This document shows, in pieces, positions 45,977 to 59,400 of a DNA stretch of 64,000 nt. Each line of letters begins with the position of its first letter. Positions within the stretch are counted from its first letter, which is position 1. The notes beneath the pieces were generated by a model that worked only from the letters and a program-made list of their open reading frames with translations, was not told where the DNA came from and ran no database searches. This DNA comes from Plumapathes pennacea. Its lineage: Eukaryota > Cnidaria > Anthozoa > Antipatharia > Myriopathidae. The stretch covers positions 5,311,001-5,375,000 of the forward strand of contig OZ038464.1 of NCBI GenBank assembly GCA_964036295.1, in the 5' to 3' direction. The position numbers were made by a program, and so were the translations under genes.

Positions 45977-46950
45977 TAATGAGAGGGAGATTTCTTTCTT
46001 TCGAGTTTAAATAAAAGTTAATTTCCGACCCTGCAGACGAACAAGTCCTTTGGCTTGGCAGCTTCCACAATCAGACAGGAAGTTGTCGACATGAGATGAC
46101 TTCTGTGGATGAGGTAAAGTTGCTCATTTGGTAAAAATAAGAGGATAAACAAAATTCTTATTCTGTGGATGCCCTTTTTCCCTCCAACTTTCTTAAGTTG
46201 ACAAATTGACCAACAGAAAACAATATAATTTATAGATTATTTTAGGTTGCTGATGCATAGTAAAACATTGAGTATCTCAGTTGAACATCCAGGTTATGTG
46301 TATATCATGGTAAATAAATAGATACAATCATCCTGATTTAGTCATTTTCAAAGTAACATAACTTAAATCTTAGTAGTTTGAGCCATTTTTAGATGACTGT
46401 AGATTGCTTTGGTTTTTGCATTTGATACACTTTCAAATTGGTCCTAACAACTTCAGCAACATTCTTGGCCAATCAATAGCAAATGCCAAATCTGGCTGCA
46501 ATATTCTCATGCAAAAAAGCAAGTCGCAATGGTATAGACTTGCATGCTGATTGGTTTGTAAAATCGATTGCAATTACTTGTTTTTGGTTTTGCTCATACT
46601 TCTGACTGGTCAGACATGTTTTGCTTGCATCATTGATTAGCTCTGTGATTGCTTTGCTTTTGGTTTTCAACAGTAATCTAAAAGTGCTCTTTAGCAAGGT
46701 CATCAGCAAGGCCTTACAATTCTTTGCTTCCAAAGAAGAAGATGCCACTGCCACAGACACTGGTGAGGGAACTGATTAAGAAGAATATTTCTGCAGTAAC
46801 ATCTACCATTATCTATCAAGGTTGGATATAGTCTATAATATAATCTAGATATATCTTGAGAAACCAAAGAGTTTAGTATTTTCAAATGCATTTTACATCA
46901 ATCATAACTTTGGTTCTACCAACATTATTTTATTACTGCATGTTCCAGTT
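45977..46950. other. Upstream side of the DUF229 fragment; no gene supported
   Basis: A short cysteine-containing frame (minus strand, about 46130-46030: HVDNFLSDCGSCQAKGL) could be a leftover upstream exon but has no clear acceptor. The rest is AT-rich. Confidence 0.35.
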
Positions 46951-46954
46951 CTTA

Positions 46955-48060
46955 GGTTAAAATCTTGTGTCTGAATTTTACACCCAACATTTGGACTCTT
47001 CCTCCAAAATGTAAAATATTGTTATGAATTTAAGACCAAATATTCAGATTTAATTCCTCCAAGATTAACTATATTATTTTGGTACTTGGAGTAAAATGTT
47101 CTATTTGAAATTCTGACCCAAAAATATTAGAGTTGATTCCTCCAATAACTTTTTAAGAACTTAGAGTAAAAAGTTGTGTCTGAATTTCAGACCCAACATT
47201 TGAACTTGATTCCTCCAATATTCACTTTATTGGGTACTTAGAGTAAAAAGTTGTGTCTGAATTTCAGACCCAACATTTGAACTTGATTCCTCCAATATTC
47301 ACTTTATTGGGTACTTAGAGTAAAAAGTTGTGTCTGAATTTCAGACCCAACATTCGAACTTGATTCCTCCAAAATTAACTTTATTGGGTACTTAGAGTAA
47401 AAAGTTGTTCTGAATTTCAGGCCCAACATTTGAATTTGATTCCTCCAATATTAACTTTATTAGGAACTTAGAGTAAAAAGTTGTCTGAATTTCAAACCCA
47501 ACATTTAGACTTGATTCCTCCAATATTAACTTTATTGGGTACTTTGAGTAAAAAGTTGTGTCTGAATTTCGGACCAAACTTTTGGACTTGATTCTTCCGA
47601 TATCAACATTATTAGGTTACTTAGTGTAAAAAGTTGTGTCTGAAATTCAGAGCAAACATTCGGACTTGATTCCTCCAAGATCAGCTTTAATTGATACTTA
47701 GTATAAAAAGTTGTGTCTGAATTTCAAACCCAACATTCAGACTTGATTTCTCCAATATTCACTTTATTGGGTACTTAGAGTAAAAAGTTGTGTCTGAATT
47801 TCAGACCCAACAGTTGGACTTGATTCCTCCAATATTAACGTTGTAAGGTATTTAGATTAAAACGTTGTGTCTGAATTTCAGACCATTAAGGCTTGATTCC
47901 TCTGAGATTAACTTTATTAGTTGCTTAGAGTAAAATGTTGTGTCTGAATTTCAGACCAAACATTCGGACTTGATTGCCTCCAAGATGAACTTTATCTAGA
48001 TACCGAGTATATGATCTTGTGTCTCAACATTTGAATTTTATTCCTCTGATATTAACTTTG
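46955..48060. repeat. Tandem satellite of 75-77 bp units, about 14 copies
   Basis: The core GAGTAAAAAGTTGTGTCTGA, then ATTTCAGACCCAACATTTG, then CTTGATTCCTCCAATATT recurs every 75-77 bases (for example at 47162, 47239, 47316, 47393). Middle units are most alike and edge units diverged, the usual pattern for arrays that homogenise by unequal crossing-over. Open frames on the minus strand are by-products. Confidence 0.9.
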
Positions 48061-48419
48061 AAGTCTGTTTTTCGATGGGTGTCCGCTGTATTTGTATATT
48101 ATATAAGATGGTTGTTTTTCCCAAATAAATGGTCTGTCAGAAACAGGTTTAATTTGTTGATTGGTAAATGACCCTTTTGCAGTTCCTTCATAATTATCAC
48201 TTTCTAATTTTAAAATTATCAGGCAACTTCTGCTGAAGATCAGTTAATATCGACATTGTGGTTTTTCTCAAGCACAAAAGTTTTAACAATAATCGATTTT
48301 TCGAGAAATAAAAATTTTAAATGAAAGAGATTCCTCGATTTCGGCGGAACGAAATTCTAAAAATTACAGAAAACACGAATTTTAGCGAAAAAATCTAAAA
48401 TAGAATAACTGATTTTAGT

Positions 48420-49645
48420 TTAGAATGGCTTCTGGGCTATAGTCCTAGTATTTTATCAAAATGCGGTCATTTTTCCATCATCTCAGAATCGCATGAAACT
48501 TTCAGGAAATGTTCCTGGACTATGCCGATGGTTTTTGCATACTTTTTGTAAACTTTAAGCCCGCGCGTCTAGAGAAATTAGAGCAAATCATCGACTAATT
48601 ATACTATCACACCTTTCAAAGTTTTAAGCGGTTTTGCTGCTATATTTCGCCAACGGATGAACATACATCAAGCAAATGTATTGCAGAAAGTCTTCTTATA
48701 GTCCCAGGAAGGTTTCCTAAAAGATTAAAGAGATTCCAATTTTTGGCAAAAATCGGCAGAAATCCTTGGGCTATAGCCTTAGTATTTTATCAAAATCCGG
48801 TCATTTTTCAACCATCTCTGAATCGCATGAATTTTTCAGGAAATGTTCCTGGGACTATGCCGACAGTTTTCGCATAGTTTTTGTAAACTTTAAGCCCGGA
48901 AGTTGTGAGAAATTAAAGCAAACCATTGACTAACTAAAACATCGCACCTTTCAAAGTTTTAAGCGGTTTTGCTGCTATATCTCGCCAACGAGTGAACATA
49001 CATAAAGCAAATGTATTGCAGAAAGACTTCTTAAAGTCCCAGGAAGGTTTCCTAAAAGTTTCAAGAATTTTCAATTTTAGGCCAAAATCATCAGAAAAAT
49101 CCGGGGCTATAGCCTTATGTTTTGTGAAAATCAGGTCAATTTTCGACCATCTCAGAATCGCATGAAACTTTCAGGAAATGTTCTTTCGTGGGACTATTGG
49201 GACTGTTTTTGCATAGTTGTGATGTTTTAATTAGTCGATGATTTGCTCTAATTTCTCACGACGCGCGGGCTTAAAGTTTACAAAACGTATGCAAAAACCG
49301 TCGGCATAGTCCCAGGTACATTTCCTGAAAGTTTCATACGATGCTGAGATGGTTGGAAATGACTGGATTTTGACAAGATACTAAGGGTATAGCCAAGGGT
49401 TTTTTTGCTGATTTTGGCCAAAAATTGAAATCTATTGAAATTTTTAGGAAACCTTCCTGGGACTATAAGAAGACTTAGTTTCTGCAATACATTCGCTTTA
49501 TGTATGTTCATCTGTTGGCGAGATATAGCAGCAAAACCGCTTAAAACTTTGAAAGGTGCGATGTTTTAATTAGTCGATGATTTGCTCTAATTTTTTGTTG
49601 GCTTAAAGTTTACAAAAAGTATGCAAAAGCCGTCGGCATAGTCCC
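48420..49645. repeat. ~337-bp repeat: direct copies then inverted copies
   Basis: GGGCTATAG marks units at 48434, 48768 and 49103. The unit carries CATCTCAGAATCGCATGAAA, CTATGCCGA, AAACTTTAAGCCCG, TCAAAGTTTTAAGCGGTTTT and GTCCCAGGAAGGTTTCC. Near 49200 orientation flips, and two inverted units follow (TTTTAATTAGTCGATGATTT at 49224 and 49563). The last unit runs directly into the STPR-type coding fragment. A diverged relative continues at 50150-50540. Confidence 0.85.
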
Positions 49646-50090
49646 AGTTCATGTCGCTCTTGATCGGCATTCATGCGCTCTTGTCTTTGCAGAGTCATTC
49701 CATCGGCATGATTCTGTTTACGGTGCTGTCGCCCACATGAATGTCGTCTTTTCTTGAGTCGGAATTGACTGTTCGATCGTTCCCACGATTGCCCGTGTTC
49801 CCTTGTCTTTTGAAGACGAGATTTGCGAGACTGTTGTGTTTCCAATTTTCCAGTTTTTAAATTCATTTTCGTGAAAGTACAATATTGTTGCTTCGTTCAA
49901 ATCGCTTTTGTTTCTGTCGGTTACGCGTGACCGATCCTGTGTGAGGTGGTCTCACTGCATTCTGGGCCTGGTCGTACGTACCACTGACGAACATTAAATT
50001 TTGAGATGGCGACCCGCTTGGAGTCTCCAACTAAGGGGATTTTGCTTCATTAGCGTCGTAATTATTACCCTCGCTTCGCTCGGGGATTAC
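49640..50090 (-). mobile_element. STPR-type mobile-element protein fragment, copy A (inactivated)
   Basis: On the minus strand 49866-49640 encodes NLKTGKLETQQSRKSRLQKT followed by Arg/Gln/His-rich repeats (QRQERMNADQERHEL). It matches copy B at 62733-63060. The spacing resembles the 23-residue STPR repeat found at the start of proteins of Helitron-like elements in cnidarians. A frameshift near 49860 separates it from its upstream NEATILYF part. The 5' flank up to 50090 (ATTACCCTCGCTTCGCTCGG) is the inverse of 62537-62640. Confidence 0.6.
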
Positions 50091-50559
50091 ATTTAGCAAA
50101 TTTTCTCCGAAAGGAGGTGAAATCTGGAAAAATTAACTAATCCTACAACAGATCAAAGTATGAGCGATTTCGATTTGTTGAGTTTGGCCGCTCTTTGTTC
50201 AATTTTTACAGACATCTGCTCTTTACTTTTTGTCGAAAATTGGTCCAATTTGACCAAAAATTTAAATTCTTCTAAACTTTCAGCAAACCTTACTGGAACT
50301 ATAACGAGAGACGGTATAACTGGCTTATTTTTCATCACTGTTGACGAGATACAGCTTTAAAACTACGCATTTATTTATCTGTAATTTTGACTGAAAATGG
50401 CGAATTATTAGGCTAAGTTTGAAGTCGTATTATTCACGGCTAGTTTTAGGTATCTTCATAAAGTGGATATCAGGACATTTGTGAATCATTTAGAAACATT
50501 CCCTGAACGTTTCATGCGATTCGAATGATTGGCCGAGACTGTACATCGTTTTTACTAAT

Positions 50560-50720
50560 TTTGTAGTAACCGCTGCCGAACTAACGCGGGAGCAGGAGCG
50601 GTAACCGCTCCCCAACTAACGCGGGAGCAGGAGCGGTAACCGCTCCCGCAATTACGTCCCTGTAATTCCTGCACTTGTAGGGAGGCTTGTGCGGGAGCAG
50701 GAGCGGTAAATGCTAAGGAA
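50560..50720. repeat. GC-rich tandem repeat (GCGGGAGCAGGAGCGGTAAC)
   Basis: Three to four copies of a ~42-bp unit in which GCGGGAGCAGGAGCGGTAAC is followed by CGCTCC. GGAGCGGTAACCGCTCC is itself palindromic. Composition contrasts sharply with the AT-rich surroundings. Confidence 0.8.
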
Positions 50721-50734
50721 GTGTGTAATGTGTG

Positions 50735-50858
50735 TATGTTGACTTATTTAGACTGATGTTGACTTATAAAGACTTATGTAGACCTATGTAGTCTTATGTA
50801 AGCTCTTGTAGACCTATATAGACTTATGTAGACTTATGTTGAGTTATGTAGACTTATG
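50735..50858. repeat. Short tandem repeat of GACTTATGTA (10-bp unit)
   Basis: About twelve imperfect units such as GACTTATGTA, GACCTATGTA and GTCTTATGTA lie in a row and end at the boundary of the next MITE. Confidence 0.8.
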
Positions 50859-51054
50859 GCCCGTTCACACTTAGCTCGGTACTGATTCCGATGCGAGATC
50901 GGTACTGAGATAGCAGTGAGTTTGCATCGGCGCGCGTTCACACTTGAGTTGGATTGATCTGAGATCGCTTATAGGAAACGTCGACCGTTCACACCTGGCC
51001 TGCATACGCCTGGATCGATCTGAGATCGCTTTAATTGCCTAGTGTGAACGGGCC
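50859..51054. mobile_element. MITE (GGCCCGTTCACACT ends)
   Basis: GGCCCGTTCACACTTAG at the left is inverted at the right as CTAGTGTGAACGGGCC. Internal (GAT)CTGAGATCGCT words repeat. Inserted at the end of the GACTTATGTA repeat. Confidence 0.8.
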
Positions 51055-51059
51055 CCTTG

Positions 51060-51465
51060 TTTATACTTATGCAGATCTGTATGCTGATCATTTTCTCTCA
51101 AAGTATTGTTTTAATACCGGCTTCTGTCGCCAGTTTCGGCTAGCGTATTTGGTCAGAACAGTCGGAACCTGGGGTTTTAAATGATTTAGTCAGATGTCTG
51201 TTTTTCTTTCAAGATCTAAGACTGTAAGTGTCTATTCGAGAAATGCTGCAATCTGACACGCGGTTATTGCAACGAGAATCATTTAGAAGCCCTTTGAAGT
51301 ATGATTAGATTTGAAGCCCGTGTATAATTTAGAGTAAACCGTTCAAATTTTGATTTGATTCTGGAAGAAATCACGCTGTTTGGAGCGGGTTCACACAGAA
51401 AACAACTTGATTTCATTAAATGGGCATGCCTCAGAGTCCAGTCCATGCATTCAAGAGTAACAAAA
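51060..51465 (+). repeat. 3' part of STPR-type element, copy A (same strand as copy B tail)
   Basis: CTGTATGCTGATCATTTTCT, then TCGCCAGTTTCGGCTA, then AAGCCCGTGTATAATTTAGA and CCTCAGAGTCCAGTCCATGC match 63165-63402 and 63872-63990. Here the tail is on the plus strand while the protein fragment of copy A (49640-50090) is on the minus strand, so copy A is rearranged. It provides the empty target site for the element at 63403-63871. Confidence 0.75.
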
Positions 51466-51540
<75 letters not shown>

Positions 51541-51578
51541 ATACATACATAAATAAATAAATAAATAAATAAATAAAA
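51464..51578. repeat. ATAA tetranucleotide microsatellite
   Basis: About 28 units of AAAT/ATAA with one interruption (ATACATACATA at 51541-51551). The minus strand gives a meaningless FIYL-type frame. Confidence 0.95.
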
Positions 51579-51599
51579 TATTAAAAATAACAATAAAAA

Positions 51600-53421
51600 A
51601 ATCGCGCAGAAAGCCTATTAAATTGTACTGCCTATGAATTCAAAACTTGAAAATCAGTGTTCCTTTTTTCCCGTACTACGGCGGTTGACCAGCTTCACAA
51701 TTCAAGTACTAAGTGTTTGAGCCGGAATGTGCCATGCATGTGGACCGTGAGAAATACGTACGGCGTCACGCAATCGATTCTTCTTTCAACGCGAAAGTAT
51801 AACACACACCATATTTTTTCTCCTTTCCTTGCGTGCAGCACTTGACTTCGAAGAAATGATTGCGTCAAAACTTCAGTAAAACAAAAGGCTGCTCTTGTTG
51901 AGCAGTGTACCAAAGTAATAGTCGCCAGAGCGAGGGGGTATCTGCGATTATCGTATTTCTAGTGTAGACTTATGTATGACGTAATTTTTTTTTTTTTTGT
52001 TATTCGTTTACGTCAACCGGTTACCCGATATTTTGCCAACCGGAACCTATCTTAGAGGAAACATAATTTTATGAATTATAAAACAAAGTTCGCCCTCAAA
52101 ATAAAAATCAATTGTGCGAAATTTAAAAATGTTCTACCGAACGAATACAACTAATATCAGGAATTTTCTATTTGTTTTTGTTTTTATTTTTCTTCTTTTC
52201 TTTTAAAATTTATGGGAAAATACTCTTCGTGATCAAGCAAATGCCAACATATTATATGTAAACTGTTAATCTAGTTTCTAGTCTACAAAACGTTCAAAAG
52301 CATTTCGAGCCACCTTAATAATATGCTAGCGACGTTACCTCACTCAGGAATTTCGTGACCTTCTTTCTTAAGGCTCCGGTCACACTCGTAACTTTAACGA
52401 CATTAATATCGACATTTGCATCATTTCAAATGCAAACAGCGCTTGTCACCAGAAATATATGTCAGCAAGTTACCAAAACAAGCTACCAAACATTGAAGAA
52501 ACCGTCGTATTGCTATCCATGCCGAGTTATTATCGACTAAAGTTCTAGAGCGACCGGGCCCTTCCCCGGTGATTCAAACTGTTTTACGATTAAGAAAAAA
52601 AATATTTTGCAAATCAATCAGGTGTGTATAAAAGGTAATTTATGCCTGTGTTGACGTCTTGTCATTAATATACACTACAATTCAAACTAAGAAATATTCT
52701 ATTACTCAACTACTTACAGTAGTGATTTATACTATTTAATGATAAAAATATTTGGGGTTAGGGACGCTATTTCTCAGCACTACAAACACTAGATTGTGTA
52801 CATAACTAAAATGCCAAGACAGGAACATGCTCCCTTACACATTACCTACAGAGCGTCCCTAAAAATGACCTATTAGTTGCAAACGGGTCCAATTTGTCCA
52901 TTCTCATATACTTAAAATTTCTAACGACCTTTCATCCTATACTACTTAAATGCTGTCTGTCTATCCGGATTTTTCTCTTGATTCTCTGACTCCACCTACG
53001 TTGATGCTCTGCGAACAAAACCCGCAAGATATCATTGTCACTTCATTAAAATCTGAAAAATTATCACAAAGAGGACAATGGTGAGAGATAGGAAAAGAAG
53101 AAGACAGGAATACGAATCCTTCACAGGAGGAATAAAGATATATTGAAAAATACAATGGGCTAAAACAAGGAGGAGTATCGTCTGGTGTGCGGTGTTTGCC
53201 TTTTCCTGGCAACGCGGACGGTTATTCCCCCGTCCCTATGTTATCTTACTACGTGCGTCTAGTCGAGTTAAGTAACATGCGTGACAAACTGTACGGCTAG
53301 TGATGCCCATACAATCTCAAAGATACTGTAGAGAAGTACAAGCCATACATTAACTACTACCACAACTCGTTACACCAATACAACTCTGTTAAACGTGGTG
53401 AAAAATATAAACTAAAATTAC
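51600..53421. other. No supported gene downstream of the Roc-COR-Death gene
   Basis: Contains the dispersed repeat 51835-51965 and a possible small element at 52370-52562 (AGGCTCCGGTCACACTCGTA against GAGCGACCGGGCC, imperfect). A minus-strand frame at 52961-53212 with HCPLCDNF and ISCGFCSQ cysteine pairs looks like a zinc-knuckle-type retroelement remnant, but support is weak. Confidence 0.4.
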
Positions 53422-56400
53422 CTATTGACCGCAGTACTGTTCGGCAAGAAGGCCCAGATCCTCTTCTTTGAGAGCCTGTGCCAGTTGCATGAAAGTGGAG
53501 GTACTGCCCTTGTTACGCCACGATTTTAGGACTTCAAACGCCTTTTGCTGGGGTGTAGGGCATGTTACGTTATCAAACGTAATGTTCTCTATTGTTGCCT
53601 GACGCACACCAAGTCGCCTTCCCAGTGGTTGCCAAACGGGAATTATTTCCCCGGATAAATCGTCGAGCACCTTCAACTCTGGAATATTACTGACTGCCAA
53701 TGAAAAAAAGAAAAAAAAAAAAAAAAAAAAAACACGATTATAACACATAAATGGCATGTAGACGAGACTGCTATACAATAAATAGTATAACTTTCGGGAA
53801 CGTCAAACAATAAGGTGATAACCTAAAAACAAAAGAGCAGGTTAACGCAGTGTTTCAATAAGGAAACTGAAGTGAAGAAAGTCCAACACATTCGGAAGAC
53901 AAGTCTATACAATAAAGACTGCTGACGTACTTTGATTGTTCTTTAAATGGAAACAATTTAAGCACTCCCCCCCCCCCCCCCCCCCCCCCCTCCATCTCGG
54001 TTGCGACCGACCTGTTAATCATTTCCTGACTTATCTAATCGTTACCTAATAACGCCCCACGGTAATATGACTTTTTTTTGAATTATTGGAAAAGGAGCAT
54101 TACCTGACTGTGGATTCTCATCCAGTCGTTCCTTCTCCGTTTTGTTTTCACCCTGCGTAAATGAAATAAATGAAAGTAGGTTTGTTACATCAACCGTGAA
54201 TAATCGAAATGAACGAATATACACTAACGTACCAACGAATTCTACAAACACAGATTAGATAAAGACAAAGAAACACAGTTATTTAACTGCTAGTGTCGTA
54301 AATAAAAGTAGATAAAAAACTGCAGTATAATTTATAATGGCGTGTATTTTCCATCAAGAAACAAATATTACTCGTTACATGCCTACTGGTTGCCTCGGCT
54401 GTCAAACTCAAATTTAGGTAATTATAATGTTACACATATTTAAAGGTTCTAAAGTATATAAAATGTTTTGTATTGATATAAACCTTTATAACCTGACTTA
54501 GAGGTTTGAAATGAATATTCAGTGGATCTCAATTTTGCATAATGAGCAAGAACGAAGTTTGTAGTTCTCAGAACCTGGCTAGCTCTACTGTCGGTAAGGA
54601 TTACAGAAATTGACTATTTTGCATAATTTATTTTTTGCCATGGAAAGCTTTATGACGTCATGCAAAAACTTGAGTAGGGCTACTGCGCAAAATTGACACG
54701 TGATGTTTGTGACGAGTGTGTGTGTTGATCAAGTAATTAGCGACACAAACCTTGATGTCCAAATCTTCGAACCAGGGAGCGAACTGCTGTTTGCAAAAAT
54801 CCACATAAGTGGCATCGTCTGACTCACTGCAGACCATGATTTCTGGGCCATGGACAAGTTCATCCTCGGTGATGTAATGAAGACACTGATCCCGTTTACA
54901 GCCAGGGACATGATGCAGATCACAATCACCGACTCGGACTCCGCCCTTTGAACACACGGGACACTCAACACAAAGAGTGTAACTCATGAACCTCATCCAA
55001 AGATGCTCCTCCTGCATCGCTTGTAATGCGTCCTTCACGAAGGAACACACAGCGCGGCAGAAAGTTACCAAGTTGCTGTTCAAGGGAAAAATCATTTAAA
55101 CCAAGGAATAAATGAGTCATAATAAGAATACTTTCACTTAAAAGTGCTGAACATTACAGCAAGTACACTGTTGTGAACACCGCATCGATAATTCATCTGT
55201 TGGAAACCATACTCAGGGAGAAGTTACGTATGACTCATTATAGAATTAGACTGGCCTTGCCAGTGAGCTCGCGGCGTGAGTTGGGTCGAGACCAGAATAT
55301 AAAATGGTAAGTAGGGGACAAGAGCGGAATTCCCAAGAGAGACTTCCAATTTCTCACCATAAAAATATCACACAGTATAGAGAACTTGGCTTTTGACACC
55401 TTGATTAAACTAAAAATTATTATTACAACACTCATACACTTGCTTCTTAAAGGTTGAGCGATCCTGCATCTTGAGAATGCGTGACATATCTGTTTATGCA
55501 CAATCGATTATGACAGCTTGACCTTGACTCATATTTCTAATCAGAGGCCACGATTAATCCAGCCTTCGCTTCACTACTTATGTGTTTTTTTTATTAACTC
55601 AATACGTTTCTTCTATCAGGCTTTCGAGTATTCGTGCTCTGCAACAAATATAAAATTGAAAGCGAGGAATGTCACACGAGAGATGTTTACAATATTATTG
55701 CGGTTTTGTTCACAGTGTGTTCAGTCCATTTGTGACTGCAAACTCAATCCTCAGAATTATTTCGGTGTATTTTTCATTTCTGGTATTTAATGAACAAAGG
55801 CTACATGATCGAATGAAAGAAACACTTCAACAGGCAATGTACGATACGCAGAAGAATTTTATGAGGCAACAGATGTCATGTACAGAGTAAAGCATAAAGC
55901 GTCATTGTTTTACGGCTAAAGCTCACCGTAGCTTTGGTTTCTGTTTTCGCCCTGTTATCTTCCCAAAAGTATTTCGTGTCTCCACAGAAAGTTTCGTCGG
56001 GACTAAATATTTATCGGCGACAGCGGTATCCATCGAATATTTGTTTACGGCTATTCCCAAAGCTTCCGCGGTGAACGCGAGCCAAAATCGTTCCCGAAAA
56101 TCCAGTTTATCCGAGCATATTCCACAGAGCCAAATGGTGTTGAGTTTGGATGGGATGCAGTTAACTTTTACACACAAGTAACGAGCAATTCACTGGCCAC
56201 ATCTCGAGTTGTTTAGCGAAGTCAATTACGTCATCGCCCAGCACGTGATAATATGAACCAATCACCGTGTGCTGATTCTCGACCCACAAAAAGGAAAAAA
56301 ATAAAATAAAAATTTGCGTTTTTAAGCTCGCTTGGGCCCCAGGTCCCCGCGAGCAATAAAACGTTAATGGAACTGGCAATGGAGAACATCTAATTACCTG

Positions 56401-59400
56401 AAAGGAAATACGATATGGGATGCAGTGACAAGAAATTTCTTTACTCGAAAATACGTATTAAAAACTGGTATTGTGCCAATTTCTTCACCACGTTCAGCGC
56501 TCCCTCTTTTGAATCTGAGCGGAAATGGTGCATCCCTTCTGCCACTCAAATTGTAGACAATATGTGCTTATAGTGACGTCAAATATTTTTGCTTATTGTT
56601 AATTTCTCGAACCTTACAGTATATAGCAAAGGGAACAGAAAAGACTCACAAAATCATGAGTTATCGAAATAATTGCTATGACGCAAAAACGGATCGTGAA
56701 AGATTAAGATAGGACAAATCCAAGAAAAAGGTCATCTGAAACCTCTGTGACACAGGAGAGAAGTCGCTTCAATGGCTCGGGAAATGTTTTAGTGGCACAT
56801 ACATTAACCAGCATCAGTGAAAGAACACAGTTCATTACGAAAAATTGATGTAAAGCTATTATTGGTGGATTACCTTTTGTGATTAGCATCACTCATGTCA
56901 GCCACCTTCTTTCCTCTCATCACATTCAAGGAGATCACATTCAATCTGGCGACTAGGATCACCTGGTAGGTCCCATCTGTACCCAAGAAGAAGCGCGCGC
57001 AATTCTTACGTAACTTTGGTTGATTTCTAACAGACCATTTCTTTGAACACCAATTTGCACAGCGAATGACCAGACGCGAAAACAGTCCGAAAGGGAGATA
57101 CTGGTCTGCAAATCGCACGACAAGGACAGGTATCTCGGCTGATGACATCCAATACAGGACCCTTGAGTCTGCTTCAGACATCAGCATGGAAGGCACCAAA
57201 TACACCTAAACGCAAATTAAACACAAATGGCGAGGTAATTTAAAACTGTAAATGAAACACACACTAAGTTAATCGAAAACGTAATATTTTATACAGCTCC
57301 GCAATCCTAATGAAAATCTTTAACCCAGCAGATTAATAAAAAGCTTGTTAACGTGACATATCAAACGTAATTGCTTCAAAACCAAAATAGATCTAAACAA
57401 CATTACTGAAAAACAAATTTTCAAGCGTAATAAGTGACATCGAGCTACCCAGAAATAATCAAAGCAGTGCCGCCGCTGAAAGGTCGCCCATTTCTTGTCA
57501 ATCGATAGGTTTCGTCGCACTTGCTGGCTCGGGTATACTTTTCTACAATAGAGACAAATTCGATAATTGTTTGCAAAAGTTAGTTTGGGATTGGCACTGC
57601 TATATAACAATGAAACAATTTTTTCGGATATTTTTAAAAAGGACTGAAAACAGCAAATCAAAACGGCAAGGCAGCTCTAAGCTCGCGAATTTGTGAAAGT
57701 TAATTTGGCGGCTTAAGGTCACATTTTATAATTTGCTCAATTTTTGGTATGTGGAAGTTCAGAACCGTTTCCGCGGGCCTCCACTTTTGCTAAACTGAGT
57801 ATTCGAATAAGTCTTAGTTTTAAAAACCCTCCATTTACAAGGCGGCAGAGGGTGAAAACTACATGTGGCACTCGAAATGAGAGAATTTAGATTTATCTCC
57901 AAAACACTGCGGCAGTCATTTAGTACTCTGAACCATGACAGGACTTCCCAAGCCGGCAAAGAAAAACAGGTCTATCCGTGACTTTTTCGACATCTCAATA
58001 TTTATCAGAGACCATGATATTCCAGCCTGGGCTGCCTCCAAACTAAATATGTGCACAATAAAAACTATGCCTTTCTTCTTCTGGCTGAGTTTCAAGTTAA
58101 ATAAATTTTAGGGAAATCTGATACACTTAACTTGTTGACAACTGTACTTGCGGTTTTGGTCAATCATATTCACTTTTGAATTCTTCTTCCAGTATCCGGT
58201 ATCATGCACAGCTAGTATTTGAAACCTACAAATTTATCAGAAGCCATGATACTACGCCTGGGCTGCATCCAAACTAAATACACATGTAGAGAAAACTGTG
58301 CCGTTCTTCTTTTGGCTGAGTTTCAAGACTTGCGGTTTCGGTCACGCATTATTCTTCTGCCATTTGAGTACAGTTTTTATTGCTGTGGAATATGACAATT
58401 TGAACAAGTGACAGCGACGTTGTTTCTTTTTTTCCAAGAGTCTTCGAAGTTTGCGTAAAAGAATATGCGGCGGTTCTCTGGTCGAGTCGCTTCAGAATAT
58501 AAATCTACTTTATTTACCCTTACCACTCCGTTTAAATAGTAACGAGCGTTCGTCAAACATTTCAAGTTCACAAGCTGCTGTTGCACCCTCATTCAGCGGC
58601 TGGTTTTCGTTTAAAAACAACGAAATGGCTGCACGTCATGATAACAGTATAGCCATGCAGTTTGATCTATAATTTCAGTGTCTTCAGCGTCCGCGCTCAA
58701 CGGCGTTATATTTTCGTGCCTTAATAATCACAATGTAATCTATATTCGCGGAAACTTTTAGGCTCAGTGACCAAACAAACTTCGAATGCTTGACCACCAG
58801 AATGACAACGAGTTCCAGAAAAGCTCCCGCACAAAACCTACTTGGAGACTTGCTATTATAACGCGTAACACGATCATGCCCAAATTTGGAATTGACAAAA
58901 TCCTTATTTGGAAGTTCATTGTTGACACAGAAGGCTGGAGGGACATCGCGACTCCTTTAAGCTCTCCCCACTTCGTGGGCGACCTTAGAAAGGGGCTCAT
59001 TATAAAACAGGAATTAAAGAAGGAAAGATAGACATGCTGGTATGCAACGAAAATAACGCGGGTGTTACTGAATAATACCTGGGATCCGTCTGGCAGTGTC
59101 CACCGACAAATCAGGCTGAATTTCTCAAGCATAAGCAGAAGGCACGACACTGTCTCGTTTGCTGGGATGAGTTCTTTCCACACATGTTTCACTAACTCGA
59201 GATGCAAGACGCCTTCCCTTTCCAGTTCCTTCCAATGGCTTCTGAACGCTTCATCTTGACATTCAAATGGTTGAACAGTGATCACCTTCTTGAAAACGTT
59301 GATCAACCACTGGCGATCCAGCACCACGAGTTTGTCAAGTTCTGGGGGTTCGCTGAAGTGAAGCACTGCATGGCGGTCATGAAGGAAGTTTATCACTGTT

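Noticed and set aside
51279-51593. 104-codon frame with FIYL repeats
   Set aside because: Translation of the ATAA microsatellite.
58764-59078. C-terminal half of the 243-codon ORF containing the COR exon
   Set aside because: It continues past a cag|GTATT donor into a repeat-rich intron, while the next COR exon fits in phase at 57205.
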